A stretch of DNA of 64,000 nucleotides from assembly GCF_002261475.1 (NCBI RefSeq), contig NZ_NEVN01000011.1, positions 62,001 to 126,000 of the forward strand. Reading direction: 5' to 3'. Below, piece after piece: positions 25,612-36,456 of the stretch. Numbering within the stretch: position 1 is the first letter of the stretch; each line of letters starts with the position of its first letter. Position numbers and translations under genes: made by a program. A model generated the notes under the pieces. The model was given only the letters and a program-made list of their open reading frames with translations. It was not told the DNA's origin and searched no databases. The DNA is from Bordetella genomosp. 5. Lineage in GTDB: Bacteria > Pseudomonadota > Gammaproteobacteria > Burkholderiales > Burkholderiaceae_B.

Positions 25612-26756
25612 GATGCGGCACGTCCTTGCGCGATCTGGCGCCAGACCTCGCCGTATGCCTGCACCATTCTTTCGAGGTCGAAGTGCGTCAGCACCCGCTC
25701 GCGGCCGGCGGCGCCGGCCGCCGTACGACCGACCTCGGCCACACGCAGCAACATGGTTTGAATGCCCTCGGCCAGCGCGCGCGCATCCTGGGCCGGCACC
25801 ACACGGCCGGTGTCGCCCACGATGTGAGCGGCATCACCGACATCGGTCACCACGCAGGGCGTGCCGCAGGCCATGGCCTCGGCCACGACGTTGGGAAACC
25901 CTTCGGCGCAGCTCGACAACACATGCAGGTCCAGGCTGTTCATTACCGCGGGCACATCGTCGCTCGGCCCCGCCAGCAGCACGCGGCCGCGCAATCCTTC
26001 GCGATCGATCAACGCGCCCAGCTCGGCGTTACCCGGCGCCATGCCGCGGCCCACCAGCACGCAACGCAGGCCCGCGTCGCGGTGTTCGCGCACGAGGTGT
26101 CCCACCGCGCCCAGCAGGTTGGCGTGATCCTTGAGCGGATCCCAGCGCGCGACGCAGCCGATGAGCGGGACGTCGGGCGCGACGCCCCAGATCTCGCGCA
26201 TGCGCGCGCCGGCGGCGGCGTCGGGCGCGTAACGCGAGAGGTCGTAGCCATTGGGAATGACCACCATCCGATCCGCGCGATATCCGAGCTGCTGATGCCG
26301 CCGCGCGGCATCGCGCGCGGCGCACACGATGGCCGCGGGCACGCGGCCGGACAGGCTGGCGCACATGCGCAGCACCAGCCGCGCCGAGCGGCTGCTGCGC
26401 GACAGGTGCTCGCCGGAATTACGGATGCCCCATGCGACGGCGCGGATGCCCGCCAGGCGGGCGGTGACGCCGCCGATCAGGTCGGCGTGGTACATCCACG
26501 TCTGCACGGCGTCGGGGGCCTCTTCGCCCAGCAGGCGGCGCAGGGCACGCACGCCTTCGAAGGTGACGCGCCCGCGCGGCATGTCGAGCACATGCACGGG
26601 CACGCCGGCCGCGCGCAGACGCGCGCCGTAAACGCCTTCGTCGGTGAGCGAGATCACGAAATGGCGATCGCGCTGGCCGGTGTGCGTGGCAAGGCGGAAC
26701 AGCACCGATTCGGCGCCGCCCTGCCCCAGTCCCGTGATGATGTGTGCAATGCGCAT
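25608..26756 (-). CDS. GT4-family glycosyltransferase
   Basis: A 382-aa GT-B enzyme starting MRIAHIITGLGQGGAESVLF, the donor-fold first strand of GT4 enzymes acting on undecaprenyl-linked sugars. The C-terminal domain has VVIPNGYDLSRYAP, IGCVARWDPLKDHANLLGAV and LSSCAEGFPNVVAEAMACGT (EX7E pair). The ATG at 26756 is preferred; an upstream open stretch to 26810 overlaps the previous gene. It lies 14 nt after the preceding transferase and overlaps the next by 4 nt. Confidence 0.88.
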   Translation of the reverse strand: MRIAHIITGLGQGGAESVLFRLATHTGQRDRHFVISLTDEGVYGARLRAAGVPVHVLDMPRGRVTFEGVRALRRLLGEEAPDAVQTWMYHADLIGGVTARLAGIRAVAWGIRNSGEHLSRSSRSARLVLRMCASLSGRVPAAIVCAARDAARRHQQLGYRADRMVVIPNGYDLSRYAPDAAAGARMREIWGVAPDVPLIGCVARWDPLKDHANLLGAVGHLVREHRDAGLRCVLVGRGMAPGNAELGALIDREGLRGRVLLAGPSDDVPAVMNSLDLHVLSSCAEGFPNVVAEAMACGTPCVVTDVGDAAHIVGDTGRVVPAQDARALAEGIQTMLLRVAEVGRTAAGAAGRERVLTHFDLERMVQAYGEVWRQIAQGRAAS

Positions 26757-26770
26757 GCGCTTTCCTGCTC

Positions 26771-27889
26771 TCAGGCGGTCACGCGCACTTGCGCGAACAG
26801 ATCGTCCCATTCGGCCAGCACCGCGGCCAGCGAATACCGGCGGCGGACCGATTGCGCCCCCTGCTGACCCAGCCGGGCCCGCAGGTCGGGATCGCGCATG
26901 AGCGACGCCAGCGCCGTGCGCAGACCGTCGCGATCACCGGGCGGCACCAGCAAGGCATCCTGGCCATTGCGGGTGATCTCTTCGGGGCCGCTGGTGCAAT
27001 CGAACGTCACGGCCGGCAGCCCCACGGCCATCGCTTCGAGCAGCACATTGGGAAAACCTTCGACGGCCGAGGTCAGCACGAAGGCCTCGCCGCGCGCCTG
27101 CTCGACCCAGGGCTCGGCGGTGCGGCCGGGCAGATGCACGCGTCCGGCCAGTCCGGCGGCCTCGACCTGCGCCTCCAGCTGCTCGCGCATCGGGCCTTCG
27201 CCCCAGATCCACAGATCCCAATCGGGGAAGTCCTGGGCCAGGCCGGCGTAGACATCGATCAACAGGTCGAACTGCTTGTCGGGCACGAGCCGGCCCATCG
27301 CGATCAGGCGCTTGCGTTCCTGGGCCGGCGCGCCGACCGTCGTGATCGGTGCGTCGAGCAATTCGGGGGGCAAGGGATTCGGAATGACCTCGAGCCGCTC
27401 GATGCCCGGCACATCGCGAGCAAAGGGCTTGGCGGTGGCGTGCGCCTGCACCGTCACCATCGCGGCGCGCGGATAGAACCAGCGGCGCAGCTTGCGCCAG
27501 CGCGAGCTCACGGTGCCTTCGGCCACGGGATTGGTGCGCTCGCAGGCGATCACGGGAACCTTGACGCCGAGGGTCGCGATGATCGCGGCCACGTTGACGT
27601 TGGTGAGGAAGGACACCACCACATCGGGCTTGCGCTCGCGGATGATGCGGCGCATGGCCCACAGGCGCCGCAGCGCGGTGATCGGGCCGGAAGAGCGCTC
27701 GCCGACGACGTCCGCCAGCCACAACAATTCCACCTTGTCCGACAGCGGATAGAAGCAGCTGCCCTTTTCCGAGTAGGTCGGCATGAGCGTCACGGCATCG
27801 CCGCGTTCGGCCCAGGCACTGACCAGGGTGGCGGCGACGCGTTCGGCGCCGCCCGCATGCATGGAACTCACCAGCATCAATATTTTCAT
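26771..27889 (-). CDS. GT4-family glycosyltransferase
   Basis: A 372-aa GT-B enzyme of the PglH/WbnK-like kind. It has MKILMLVSSMHAGGAERVAA, LEVIPNPLPPELLD, AMGRLVPDKQFDLLIDVY, and VLTSAVEGFPNVLLEAMAVG for the donor site. DCTSGPEEITRNGQDALLV is typical of HexNAc transferases that act on lipid-linked intermediates. Its start overlaps the asnB stop by 4 nt. It shares its framework with the transferase at 29875-31017, so the two may descend from a duplication. Confidence 0.88.
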   Translation of the reverse strand: MKILMLVSSMHAGGAERVAATLVSAWAERGDAVTLMPTYSEKGSCFYPLSDKVELLWLADVVGERSSGPITALRRLWAMRRIIRERKPDVVVSFLTNVNVAAIIATLGVKVPVIACERTNPVAEGTVSSRWRKLRRWFYPRAAMVTVQAHATAKPFARDVPGIERLEVIPNPLPPELLDAPITTVGAPAQERKRLIAMGRLVPDKQFDLLIDVYAGLAQDFPDWDLWIWGEGPMREQLEAQVEAAGLAGRVHLPGRTAEPWVEQARGEAFVLTSAVEGFPNVLLEAMAVGLPAVTFDCTSGPEEITRNGQDALLVPPGDRDGLRTALASLMRDPDLRARLGQQGAQSVRRRYSLAAVLAEWDDLFAQVRVTA

Positions 27890-29835
27890 CGTCCCGCGCC
27901 CTCGCTCAGGCGCGGGGCGGGGGGATCCACGGCATCGCCGCGTCGGTGTTGATCGAGCCAGGCCTGCATCATGAGTACTCCCCAGAGATGACTATTCCAG
28001 TTGCGATGGCCGCTCTTGTGCTCGCGCCACTTGCGCAGGATGGGTTCGGGCTCGAACCAACCTTCCTGGCGCAATCGCGCGGGGTCGAGCAGCGCCTCCG
28101 CCCAATCGCGCAAGGGGCCGCGCAGCCAGGAGGCCAGCGGCACCGCGAAACCGCGCTTGGGGCGATCCACCAATGTCTGCGGCACGTGGCGATACAGCAG
28201 CTGGCGCAACAGCCATTTGCCGGTGCCGCCACGCACCTTGTAGTTGAACGGCAGTTGCCAGGCGAATTCGAAGACCCGGTGATCGATGAGCGGCACGCGC
28301 GTCTCGAGACTCACGGCCATCGCCGCGCGGTCTACCTTGACCAGGATGTCGTCGGGCAGGTAGGTGACGGCGTCGAGCTTCATCATGGCCTCGAACAACG
28401 AGCCCTTGAGCGGATCCTCGAAGATCGAGCGGGGCTCGACGCCCCCCTTGACCACGCGGCCCGGGTCGGCCCAGTAGGACACGAACTGCCGATAGAATTC
28501 GCCCTCGTTGTTCGCGCTGAGCAACTCGCCCAGCTTGCCGACCTTGCCACGCCACGCGCCGGAGCCCGGCAACGCGGCCGAGCCGCGCATCACGGCGCCC
28601 CCGAGGTGGCGCAGCGGCGCGGGCACGCGCCCGAACTTGTGCCACCAGCTATTCACCCGGAAATAACGCGAATAGCCGCCGAACAGCTCGTCGCCGCCGT
28701 CGCCCGACAGCGCCACGGTCACGTGCTGGCGCGCCATGCGCGTCACCAGAGAGGTCGGGATCTGCGACGAGTCGGCGAAGGGTTCGTCGTACATCTCGGC
28801 CAGGTGCGGCACCACGGCCAGGCCATCGGCCGCCGTCACGTAGAGCTCGGTGTGATCCGTGCCCAGATGCGCGGCCACCGCCTTGGCGTGCTCGGCTTCG
28901 TTGTAGCCTTTTTCGTGAAAGCCGATCGCGAAGGTGCGCACCGGCTTGCTGCTCTGCGCCTGCATCAGCGCGACGATGGTCGAGGAATCGATGCCGCCCG
29001 ACAGGAATGCGCCCAGACTCACATCGGACAGCATCTGTCCGCCCACGGCACGGCCCAGGACCTGTTCGAGCGCGTCGACCGCGTCGGCGTCTTTGGCAAA
29101 CGACAGCGGATTGCGCTGGCCGGCCTCGGCGGCCTCCAGCGCGGACCAATAAGCCCGCGGCTGCGGCATCTCGCGGCCGCGCATCTGCGATTCTGAAAAC
29201 TCGAGCCAGGTGCCTGGCGGCAGCTTGCGAATGCCCTCGTAGATCGATTGCGGCGCGGGGATGTAGTTGTGCCGCATGAACGACGCCAGGGCATTGCGAT
29301 CGATGTCGCGCCCGAAGCCCGGCACCGGCGCGAAGGCTTTGAGCTCCGAGCCGAACAGCAGGTTCGCGCCGCTGAAACCGTAGTACAGCGGCTTCTCGCC
29401 CATGCGGTCACGCATGAGGCTGAGCGTGCGGCGCTCGCGGTCCCAGAGGGCGTTCGCGAACATGCCGGTGGCGGCCTTGAGCATCGCCTCCACGCCACGC
29501 GCCGCGATGTAGGCCAGCACCGTCTCGGTGTCGGAATGACCGCGCCACGCGGGCGCCTGCCCGGCCGCTTCGAGGTCGGCGCGCAGCTCGAGATGGTTGT
29601 AGATCTCGCCGTTGAGGATCAGCACATAGCGGCCGCACGGCGACACCATGGGCTGATGCCCGGCCTCGGTCAGGTCGAGAATCGCCAGCCGTACATGCGC
29701 CAGGGCCACGCCGGCGTCGCGATCTTCCCAGAAACCGTTGCTGTCCGGCCCACGATGCCGGATGCGCTGGCAGCTCTGCGCCAGGATGGTTTCCTTGCCC
29801 TCGAGGGGGCCCCAGATACCGACAATTCCACACAT
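27886..29835 (-). CDS. asnB: asparagine synthase-type amidotransferase (glycan-modifying?)
   Basis: A 649-aa class II glutamine amidotransferase. Cys2 in MCGIVGIWG is the glutaminase nucleophile. RIRHRGPDSNG and LILNGEIYNHLELR line that site. The synthetase domain has the pyrophosphate loop FLSGGIDSSTIVALM and VALSGDGGDELFGGYSRYF. Family members make asparagine, but those inside surface-polysaccharide operons often amidate uronic acids. Because genes for UDP-GalNAcA synthesis are in this operon, converting a HexNAc uronate to its amide is the favoured inference. Translation is coupled to the downstream glycosyltransferase (ATGA). Confidence 0.88.
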   Translation of the reverse strand: MCGIVGIWGPLEGKETILAQSCQRIRHRGPDSNGFWEDRDAGVALAHVRLAILDLTEAGHQPMVSPCGRYVLILNGEIYNHLELRADLEAAGQAPAWRGHSDTETVLAYIAARGVEAMLKAATGMFANALWDRERRTLSLMRDRMGEKPLYYGFSGANLLFGSELKAFAPVPGFGRDIDRNALASFMRHNYIPAPQSIYEGIRKLPPGTWLEFSESQMRGREMPQPRAYWSALEAAEAGQRNPLSFAKDADAVDALEQVLGRAVGGQMLSDVSLGAFLSGGIDSSTIVALMQAQSSKPVRTFAIGFHEKGYNEAEHAKAVAAHLGTDHTELYVTAADGLAVVPHLAEMYDEPFADSSQIPTSLVTRMARQHVTVALSGDGGDELFGGYSRYFRVNSWWHKFGRVPAPLRHLGGAVMRGSAALPGSGAWRGKVGKLGELLSANNEGEFYRQFVSYWADPGRVVKGGVEPRSIFEDPLKGSLFEAMMKLDAVTYLPDDILVKVDRAAMAVSLETRVPLIDHRVFEFAWQLPFNYKVRGGTGKWLLRQLLYRHVPQTLVDRPKRGFAVPLASWLRGPLRDWAEALLDPARLRQEGWFEPEPILRKWREHKSGHRNWNSHLWGVLMMQAWLDQHRRGDAVDPPAPRLSEGAGR

Positions 29836-29874
29836 GATGTAGAGGATCTCACCTTCGTCGAACGAAGCATCGCG

Positions 29875-31017
29875 TCAGCCGCGGCGGCCGGCACCCAATG
29901 CGTCGTCGAAAACTTTCTGCCACAGACCGAGCACATGCTCGGCCGAAAAACGGTCGCGGACATCCTGTGCGAGCTCGCCCATGCGGGCGCGCCCGGCCGG
30001 ATCATCCATCATGCTCGACAATGCCTTGGAGAGCGAAATGGCGTCGCCGACGGGCCGTACCAGCACGCCGTCGACCTGATCGCGAATGATCTCGCGCGGG
30101 CCGGTGTCACAGTCGAAGCTTACCGCCATCAGCCCGCTCGCCATCGATTCGAGCAGGGTGTTCGACAAGCCCTCGAAATGCGAAGACAGCGCGTACAGAT
30201 GTGCCGCCGCGTACCAATCGCCGACGTTGCCGACGCGGCCGGGCATCTGAATGCGTTCGGCCAGGCCGGCCGCATCGATGCGAGCCTGCAGATCGGCGCG
30301 CTCGTTGCCCTCGCCCAGCAGGATCAGGTCCCACTCGGGATGCTGCTGCGCCAGACGCGCGAAGGCCTCGATCAGCACGTCGAACCCCTTGTCGGCATGC
30401 AGCCGTCCCACACCCAGCACGTACTTGCGGTCCGGACGAACGGTGGGCGCCACCACGGGCTCGCTGCGGGGCAGCGGCCAGTGCACCGGGTTGGGAATCA
30501 CGGCCAGGCGGCAACCCGGCACATGGGTGTCGAGCCATTCGGCCGTGCCGCGCGTGAGCGCCACGACGCGGGCGGCGCGGGGATATGTGAGGCGGCGCAG
30601 GCGCTGCCACATGCCCGAGAGCGTCTGCGAGGGCGGGTGCGTGTGTTCGGTGGCGATGACGCGGCAGCGCAGCCCGCGGGCGGCCAGCACCGCCAGCACG
30701 GACGCCGTGGTCATCATGCCCAACACGATGTCCGGCCGGAACGACTTGATCAGGGCGCGCAGCGCGGCCACGCGCCGCAGATTGGCCAGCACCCCGCGCA
30801 GTCCGCCGCCCTCGCCCGCCGTGTTCAGAACACGGCGCTGCACGCGCGGGTCGAGGGTGTAGACATCACCCTCGGCGGGCGCCTGCGTCACCAGCATCAC
30901 CTCGCGCCCCTGAGCCACCCAATGGGCGCTCAGGTCGGCGGCAACGCGCTCGGCGCCGCCGCCATGCAGCGAATGGATGAAGATCAGCACGCGAGGACCG
31001 GCGGCCAGCTCGGACAT
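29875..31017 (-). CDS. GT4-family glycosyltransferase
   Basis: A 380-aa GT-B enzyme. It has VLIFIHSLHGGGAERVAADL, LAVIPNPVHWPLP, VLGVGRLHADKGFDVLIEAF and LYALSSHFEGLSNTLLESMA (donor-binding region), then FDCDTGPREIIRDQVDGVLV. It resembles the transferase at 26771-27889 in the C-terminal half. Its ATG directly abuts the flippase stop. Confidence 0.88.
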   Translation of the reverse strand: MSELAAGPRVLIFIHSLHGGGAERVAADLSAHWVAQGREVMLVTQAPAEGDVYTLDPRVQRRVLNTAGEGGGLRGVLANLRRVAALRALIKSFRPDIVLGMMTTASVLAVLAARGLRCRVIATEHTHPPSQTLSGMWQRLRRLTYPRAARVVALTRGTAEWLDTHVPGCRLAVIPNPVHWPLPRSEPVVAPTVRPDRKYVLGVGRLHADKGFDVLIEAFARLAQQHPEWDLILLGEGNERADLQARIDAAGLAERIQMPGRVGNVGDWYAAAHLYALSSHFEGLSNTLLESMASGLMAVSFDCDTGPREIIRDQVDGVLVRPVGDAISLSKALSSMMDDPAGRARMGELAQDVRDRFSAEHVLGLWQKVFDDALGAGRRG

Positions 31018-32391
31018 TCAGTTTTGCTCCTTGCCAGACTCGGTGGGCGGCGCATCCTGAACCGGACGCAACGCGACGACCACATAGCAGACGTACGACA
31101 AAAGATACATGAGGCTCGTGGCCAGCATGATGCCCTGCGTGCCCATGCGCGGCGCGAGCACCAGATTCATGCCGGCCTTGAGCAGAAAATTGGCGACCGC
31201 GATCGCGGCCATGATGCGATAGCGGTTCTGACTGGCCAGCAGCTGCACCAGGATCAGCACACCGAAATAGAACGGCAGCTGCAGCAGCCCCCAGCGGAAA
31301 ACCTCCGCCACGGTCTGCGTGTTTTCGGCGGTGAAGGCGCCGCGTTCGAACAGAATGCGCACCCCCCACGGGGCCAGCCACCAGCCGATCAGCACGGCGA
31401 CGGCGCCCGCCACCACCATGAGATACGACCACTTCAGCGCCATCGCGCGGGCCCGCACGCGGTCGCCGCGATGCTGGACATCGGCCAGCACCGGCAGCGC
31501 GGCGCGTCCCACCGACACCGCGCCGATGCCGAGCACCAGCGACAGCAGCCGGCTGGCATAGCCCAGGGTGGCGTTGGCGTTGGCGCCGAGATTGGCCGCC
31601 GCGTATTGATCGAGCGGATTCACGAAGCTCATCGCCACCTGGCCGATCAGCATCACGCCCGCGGCGCTCATCAGCTCGGGCCAATGCGGCGACCGCAACG
31701 ACAGGCGCGGCGCGCCCCAGAAGCCCTGGTCGGCGCGCGCGGCGAGCCAGGCCAGCCACACCATCTGAATGACGTAGCCGACCAGCGTGCCCCACAGCAG
31801 CGGCCCGACCTGATCGGGGCTGAAGGTGGCCAGCATGACCCAGCCGAGGGTGGTGATCGCGGGTACGCTGTCGAGCAGCGTATTGACGTGACGCTCGTGC
31901 GAGCGCAGCCGCGCCGCGCTGATACCGGCCACGAGCAGGATGGCCGACACGGGCGCGAACGCCCACAACAGCTCGCCCGTCATGGCCGACACCGCCGGCG
32001 ACAGCCCCTTGCCGAGCGAACCCAGCACGAAGGGCCATGCAAACCAGGTCAGCAGCCCCAGCAGGATGCCGCCCAGCAGCGTCCAGGCCTGGAGCTCGGA
32101 GACGAACAGGTCGCGTTCTGCGCCGCCTTCGCGCCGCAGCTTCACCAGCACCGGAATCAACACCACCGACAGCACACCGACGATCGTGACCGGCAGCCAG
32201 TTGGCCATGGTCATGGTGAACTGATAGGCGTCGACGGCGTCGCTCACGCCGTAGCGATAGGCGACCGCCATCTCTTTGATGGCGCCCGCGGCCTTGCCCA
32301 GAATGAGAAAGACGGCAACCCGGAACGCACCCCTGAAGATTCGCTGGTGGTCCGGATGGATGTTGCCGAGCTTGCGGATCAGGGCTTTCAA
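31018..32391 (-). CDS. MurJ/MviN-type lipid-linked glycan flippase
   Basis: A 457-aa polytopic membrane protein of the MOP superfamily with about 12-14 hydrophobic helices. The N-terminal AVFLILGKAAGAIKEMAVAY is the MVIN-domain opening and includes the charged helix-1 residues typical of MurJ. Later segments include LDQYAAANLGANANATLGYA and GILFERGAFTAENTQT-like text (residues 340-360). In a glycan operon it should flip the undecaprenyl-linked oligosaccharide, doing the job of Wzx. The chromosomal murJ is normally elsewhere, so this is probably a specialised paralogue. Confidence 0.85.
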   Translation of the reverse strand: MKALIRKLGNIHPDHQRIFRGAFRVAVFLILGKAAGAIKEMAVAYRYGVSDAVDAYQFTMTMANWLPVTIVGVLSVVLIPVLVKLRREGGAERDLFVSELQAWTLLGGILLGLLTWFAWPFVLGSLGKGLSPAVSAMTGELLWAFAPVSAILLVAGISAARLRSHERHVNTLLDSVPAITTLGWVMLATFSPDQVGPLLWGTLVGYVIQMVWLAWLAARADQGFWGAPRLSLRSPHWPELMSAAGVMLIGQVAMSFVNPLDQYAAANLGANANATLGYASRLLSLVLGIGAVSVGRAALPVLADVQHRGDRVRARAMALKWSYLMVVAGAVAVLIGWWLAPWGVRILFERGAFTAENTQTVAEVFRWGLLQLPFYFGVLILVQLLASQNRYRIMAAIAVANFLLKAGMNLVLAPRMGTQGIMLATSLMYLLSYVCYVVVALRPVQDAPPTESGKEQN

Positions 32392-32392
32392 A

Positions 32393-33424
<1,032 letters not shown>

Positions 33425-33438
33425 CGTCGCGCCCCCGA

Positions 33439-34713
33439 TCAAAGACGCAGGTCCGACGCATCGGCCGGCAGCACGTACTTGAGGTCGTACAGGATGTGCT
33501 TGGCCTTGCCGAGCTTGCGGATCTCGTCCGCGCCCATCTTGACGAACTCTTCGTGCGACACGGCCAGAATCACGGCGTCGTACTTGCCGGCCTGCGGCGA
33601 TTCGATCGGCGTGATGCCGTATTCGTGCTCGGCCTCTTCCTTCTCGACCCAGGGGTCGTACACGTCGACGGCGACGTTGTACTCACCGAGCTCTTTCACG
33701 ATGTCGACGATGCGCGTGTTGCGCAGGTCGGGGCAGTTTTCCTTGAAGGTCAGGCCCATCACCAGCACGCGCGCGCCTTCCACGTAGATGCGCTGCTTGG
33801 TCATGGCCTTGACGAGCTGCGACACCACATAGGCGCCCATCGAGTCGTTCAGGCGGCGGCCCGCGAGAATGATCTCGGGGTGGTAGCCGATGGCCTGCGC
33901 CTTGTGCGTGAGGTAGTACGGGTCCACGCCGATGCAGTGACCGCCCACCAGACCCGGACGGAACGGCAGGAAGTTCCACTTGGTGCCGGCGGCCTGCAGC
34001 ACGGCTTCGGTGTCGATGCCCATCTTGTTGAAGATCAGGGCCAGCTCGTTGATCAGCGCGATGTTGACGTCGCGCTGGGTGTTCTCGATCACCTTGGCCG
34101 CTTCGGCCACGCGGATCGTCGGCGCCTTGTGCGTGCCGGCCACGATGATCTGCTTGTACAGCTGGTCGACCAGCTCGGCCACTTCGGGCGTCGAGCCCGA
34201 GGTCACCTTCTTGATGGTGCTGACGCGGTGCGCCTTGTCGCCCGGATTGATGCGCTCGGGGCTATAGCCGGCGTAGAAGTCTTCGTTGAACTTCAGGCCC
34301 GACACGCGCTCGAGCACCGGCACGCAGTCTTCTTCGGTGGCGCCCGGGTACACGGTGGACTCGTAGATCACGATGTCGCCGCGCTTGAGCACGGCGCCGA
34401 TGGTCTCGCTCGCCTTGACCAGCGGCGTCAGGTCGGGCTGCTTGTATTCGTCGATCGGCGTGGGCACGGTGACGATGTACACGTTGGCCTTGCTCAGCTC
34501 GGCGCGGTCGGCCGTGTAGCTCAGCTTGGTGGCCGAGGCCAGTTCCTGATCGTCGACTTCGAGGGTGTGATCGTGACCGGCCTTGAGCGCGTCGATACGG
34601 CGGGTATTGATGTCGAAACCGATGACATCGCGCTTTTTGCCGAATTCGACCGCCAGAGGCAGACCCACATAGCCCAGGCCGACGACGGCCAGTTTCACAT
34701 CATCAATACGCAA
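33439..34713 (-). CDS. wbpO: UDP-N-acetyl-D-galactosamine dehydrogenase (WbpO/TviB-type)
   Basis: A 424-aa UDP-sugar dehydrogenase that oxidises C6 of the HexNAc to a uronic acid with two NAD+. It has the Rossmann motif [36 protein letters not shown], and the catalytic Cys in [15 protein letters not shown]. The C-terminal domain has [19 protein letters not shown]. The start is TTG 34713, chosen because GGGAG lies 8 nt upstream and the Rossmann strand follows at the proper distance; an upstream ATG would add 8 residues. It forms a two-step UDP-GalNAcA pathway with the next gene. Confidence 0.92.
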   Translation of the reverse strand: MRIDDVKLAVVGLGYVGLPLAVEFGKKRDVIGFDINTRRIDALKAGHDHTLEVDDQELASATKLSYTADRAELSKANVYIVTVPTPIDEYKQPDLTPLVKASETIGAVLKRGDIVIYESTVYPGATEEDCVPVLERVSGLKFNEDFYAGYSPERINPGDKAHRVSTIKKVTSGSTPEVAELVDQLYKQIIVAGTHKAPTIRVAEAAKVIENTQRDVNIALINELALIFNKMGIDTEAVLQAAGTKWNFLPFRPGLVGGHCIGVDPYYLTHKAQAIGYHPEIILAGRRLNDSMGAYVVSQLVKAMTKQRIYVEGARVLVMGLTFKENCPDLRNTRIVDIVKELGEYNVAVDVYDPWVEKEEAEHEYGITPIESPQAGKYDAVILAVSHEEFVKMGADEIRKLGKAKHILYDLKYVLPADASDLRL

Positions 34714-34816
34714 GATAAATCTCCCTGTTACCGGCAACGGTTACGGAATTCCAAGATAAGGTCGGGTGCGCGTGCCAGGCTGGTGGTAAGCCACACCAGC
34801 CTGAATCCCCAAGCGT

Positions 34817-35920
34817 TCAGGGGGTACGCAGCACGGACGGCAAGAGCAGCCACCCCGGACGGCGCCACGAAACCAGGCGCATGTACAGCCAGGTGTAGAC
34901 GCCGGCGAACACGAGGAGACTGGCGCACAACGCCCAGGCGTTGTCCCACCAGATCGTGGCCGGCACCAGGCCGATGAGCGCCAGCACCCACATATAGGGC
35001 GAAGCCAGCGCGTTGCACAGCGCGGGGACGGCATGACGCCGGCCGCGCGAGAACGTCACGCGCACCAGCCGGCGGAAGACCAGTTGATGCAGATGCAACG
35101 CGTCGGGCTGATCGACCGGGACGCCGCGCTTGAAGCGGCGGCGCCAGATCGAAAAGCCGGTTTCGAAGACGGGATAGAACAGCACGGCGAGCGCGTAGAA
35201 CGGCGACACCGACGGATTGCGGACCACCAGCAGCACGGCCAGCTCGGCCAGCATGAAGCCGAGGAAATAGGCGCCACCGTCACCGAGAAACACACGGCCG
35301 AACGGGAAGTTCCAGACCAGGAATCCCAGCGTGGCGGACGCCAGTGCGGCCGACACCATGAAGATGGGCATGTCGCCGACCTGCAGCGCCACGAGGCTGA
35401 TCGAAATCGCCATCAGGGTGGCGACCATGCCGGCGAGGCCGTTCATGCCGTCGACGATGTTCAGGGCATGCGTACAGCCGCCCACGGCGAACATCGTGAA
35501 CAGCAGCGAGACGGGCCAGTAGGCGAGGATCATGTCGACCCAGGGCATGCCCACGCGGCTCACGCCGCCGAGCAGCCACCAGGCGATGGCCGCCGACGCG
35601 AACGCGGCGAACAGGCGCTTGCTCGCGCCGATATCCTTGGTGATGTCTTCGAGCAGGCCCGCCACGAACACGGGCAGCGCCGACACGAACAGCGCGGGCC
35701 ACAGCCAGGTCAGGGTCATGTTGCTGGGACCGAGCACCAGCAGACCGGCGAGCGAACCCGCGAGCACGGCCAGCCCGCCGACGCGCGGCGTGGCGCGCGA
35801 ATGCGAGGCCTGGGGTTTGTTGAGATCGCTGTCGCCAGTGAATGCGCCATGCCAGCGCTCTGACGCCACGATGAGTCCCCCCACCATGAACGCGACCACG
35901 CATATGTACAGCCAGGTCAC
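34817..35920 (-). CDS. WecA-type undecaprenyl-phosphate sugar-phosphate transferase
   Basis: A 367-aa integral membrane enzyme of the MraY/WecA family with about 10-11 helices. It has SDLNKPQASHSRATPRVGGL (the DxxN/K and R-GG segment), the catalytic NIVDGMNGLAGM and FLGDGGAYFLGFMLAE. The cytoplasmic HxH segment reads ALHLHQLVFRR. It starts glycan assembly by transferring a HexNAc-1-phosphate to undecaprenyl phosphate at the inner membrane. Start is GTG 35920 with AAAGGTG 5 nt upstream. It is the first gene of the operon and lies behind a plausible promoter. Confidence 0.9.
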   Translation of the reverse strand: MTWLYICVVAFMVGGLIVASERWHGAFTGDSDLNKPQASHSRATPRVGGLAVLAGSLAGLLVLGPSNMTLTWLWPALFVSALPVFVAGLLEDITKDIGASKRLFAAFASAAIAWWLLGGVSRVGMPWVDMILAYWPVSLLFTMFAVGGCTHALNIVDGMNGLAGMVATLMAISISLVALQVGDMPIFMVSAALASATLGFLVWNFPFGRVFLGDGGAYFLGFMLAELAVLLVVRNPSVSPFYALAVLFYPVFETGFSIWRRRFKRGVPVDQPDALHLHQLVFRRLVRVTFSRGRRHAVPALCNALASPYMWVLALIGLVPATIWWDNAWALCASLLVFAGVYTWLYMRLVSWRRPGWLLLPSVLRTP

Positions 35921-35982
35921 AGAATCACCTTTGGTTGGTCTATCGAGACAGGTCCGCCATTATCTGGCGCAGGTGTAACGAC

Positions 35983-36010
35983 CATATATGGGACGAATGA
36001 ACAAGTGCAA
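35983..36010 (-). promoter_or_regulatory. predicted promoter of the glycan operon
   Basis: On the minus strand TTGCAC (36010-36005) and TATATG (35988-35983) are separated by 16 bp, about 63 nt before the GTG at 35920. The rest of the 35921-36250 gap shows no JUMPstart/ops element or other recognised signal. Confidence 0.45.
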
Positions 36011-36252
36011 GTCGCAGGCACAGAACGTAACGCATCCGCGACCGCGGAATGAGGTCTCGCGAATGGCCGCGAAAACAAAACCGACAAGCGCAGGCCTGGA
36101 ATCCCGGTGACGGCCATCGCCATTCGCCGCCCGCCAGAGGCCTGCCTTCGCAGATTGTAGAACTTTCCCAGGACGCACAGCCGACTATTTAGGGGAAAAC
36201 GCGTAGATCCCCGCATGCTTCTCGCCGCAAAACAGGGACGCATTGCTCGGAC

Positions 36253-36287
36253 TTAAAAAAAAGCCCGAGATCGTAAGATCTCGGGCT
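36253..36287 (-). terminator. rho-independent terminator of the small RNA
   Basis: Minus-strand AGCCCGAGATC and GATCTCGGGCT form an 11-bp perfect stem with a 4-nt loop, followed by eight Ts (36262-36255). The U-run is of Hfq-sRNA quality. Confidence 0.9.
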
Positions 36288-36450
36288 AAATCCACCAAAG
36301 GAGGAGGGTGGAGGAGACAACCGTGGCACACCGGGATGTGGGCTGGGAGCTAGGCTCTGGACCCCCTGGGGGGCAGCCCGGACATCCTTGCGAGGGGAGC
36401 GCTGCATCTTGCTTTGTCGCTCGGACCGCACTCGCGTTTCGGCATCCGTT
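36253..36450 (-). ncRNA. candidate small RNA with CUCCUCC hairpin loop
   Basis: A free-standing transcription unit of about 198 nt with no convincing reading frame. On the minus strand it has its own promoter (36485-36457), a predicted start near A36450, and ends at a perfect intrinsic terminator. Shortly before the terminator, CCACC and GGUGG pair around the loop CUCCUCCUUU; with the preceding GUCUCCUCC this gives two anti-Shine-Dalgarno stretches. A CCGGGCUGCCCCCC-AGGGGG hairpin lies in the middle. Such C-rich loops are used by several small RNAs to sequester ribosome sites. A betaproteobacterial 'toxic small RNA' family with anti-SD character has been reported; I cannot test membership here. 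Neighbours are coq7 upstream on the same strand and the glycan operon downstream. Confidence 0.65.
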
Positions 36451-36456
36451 GAATGA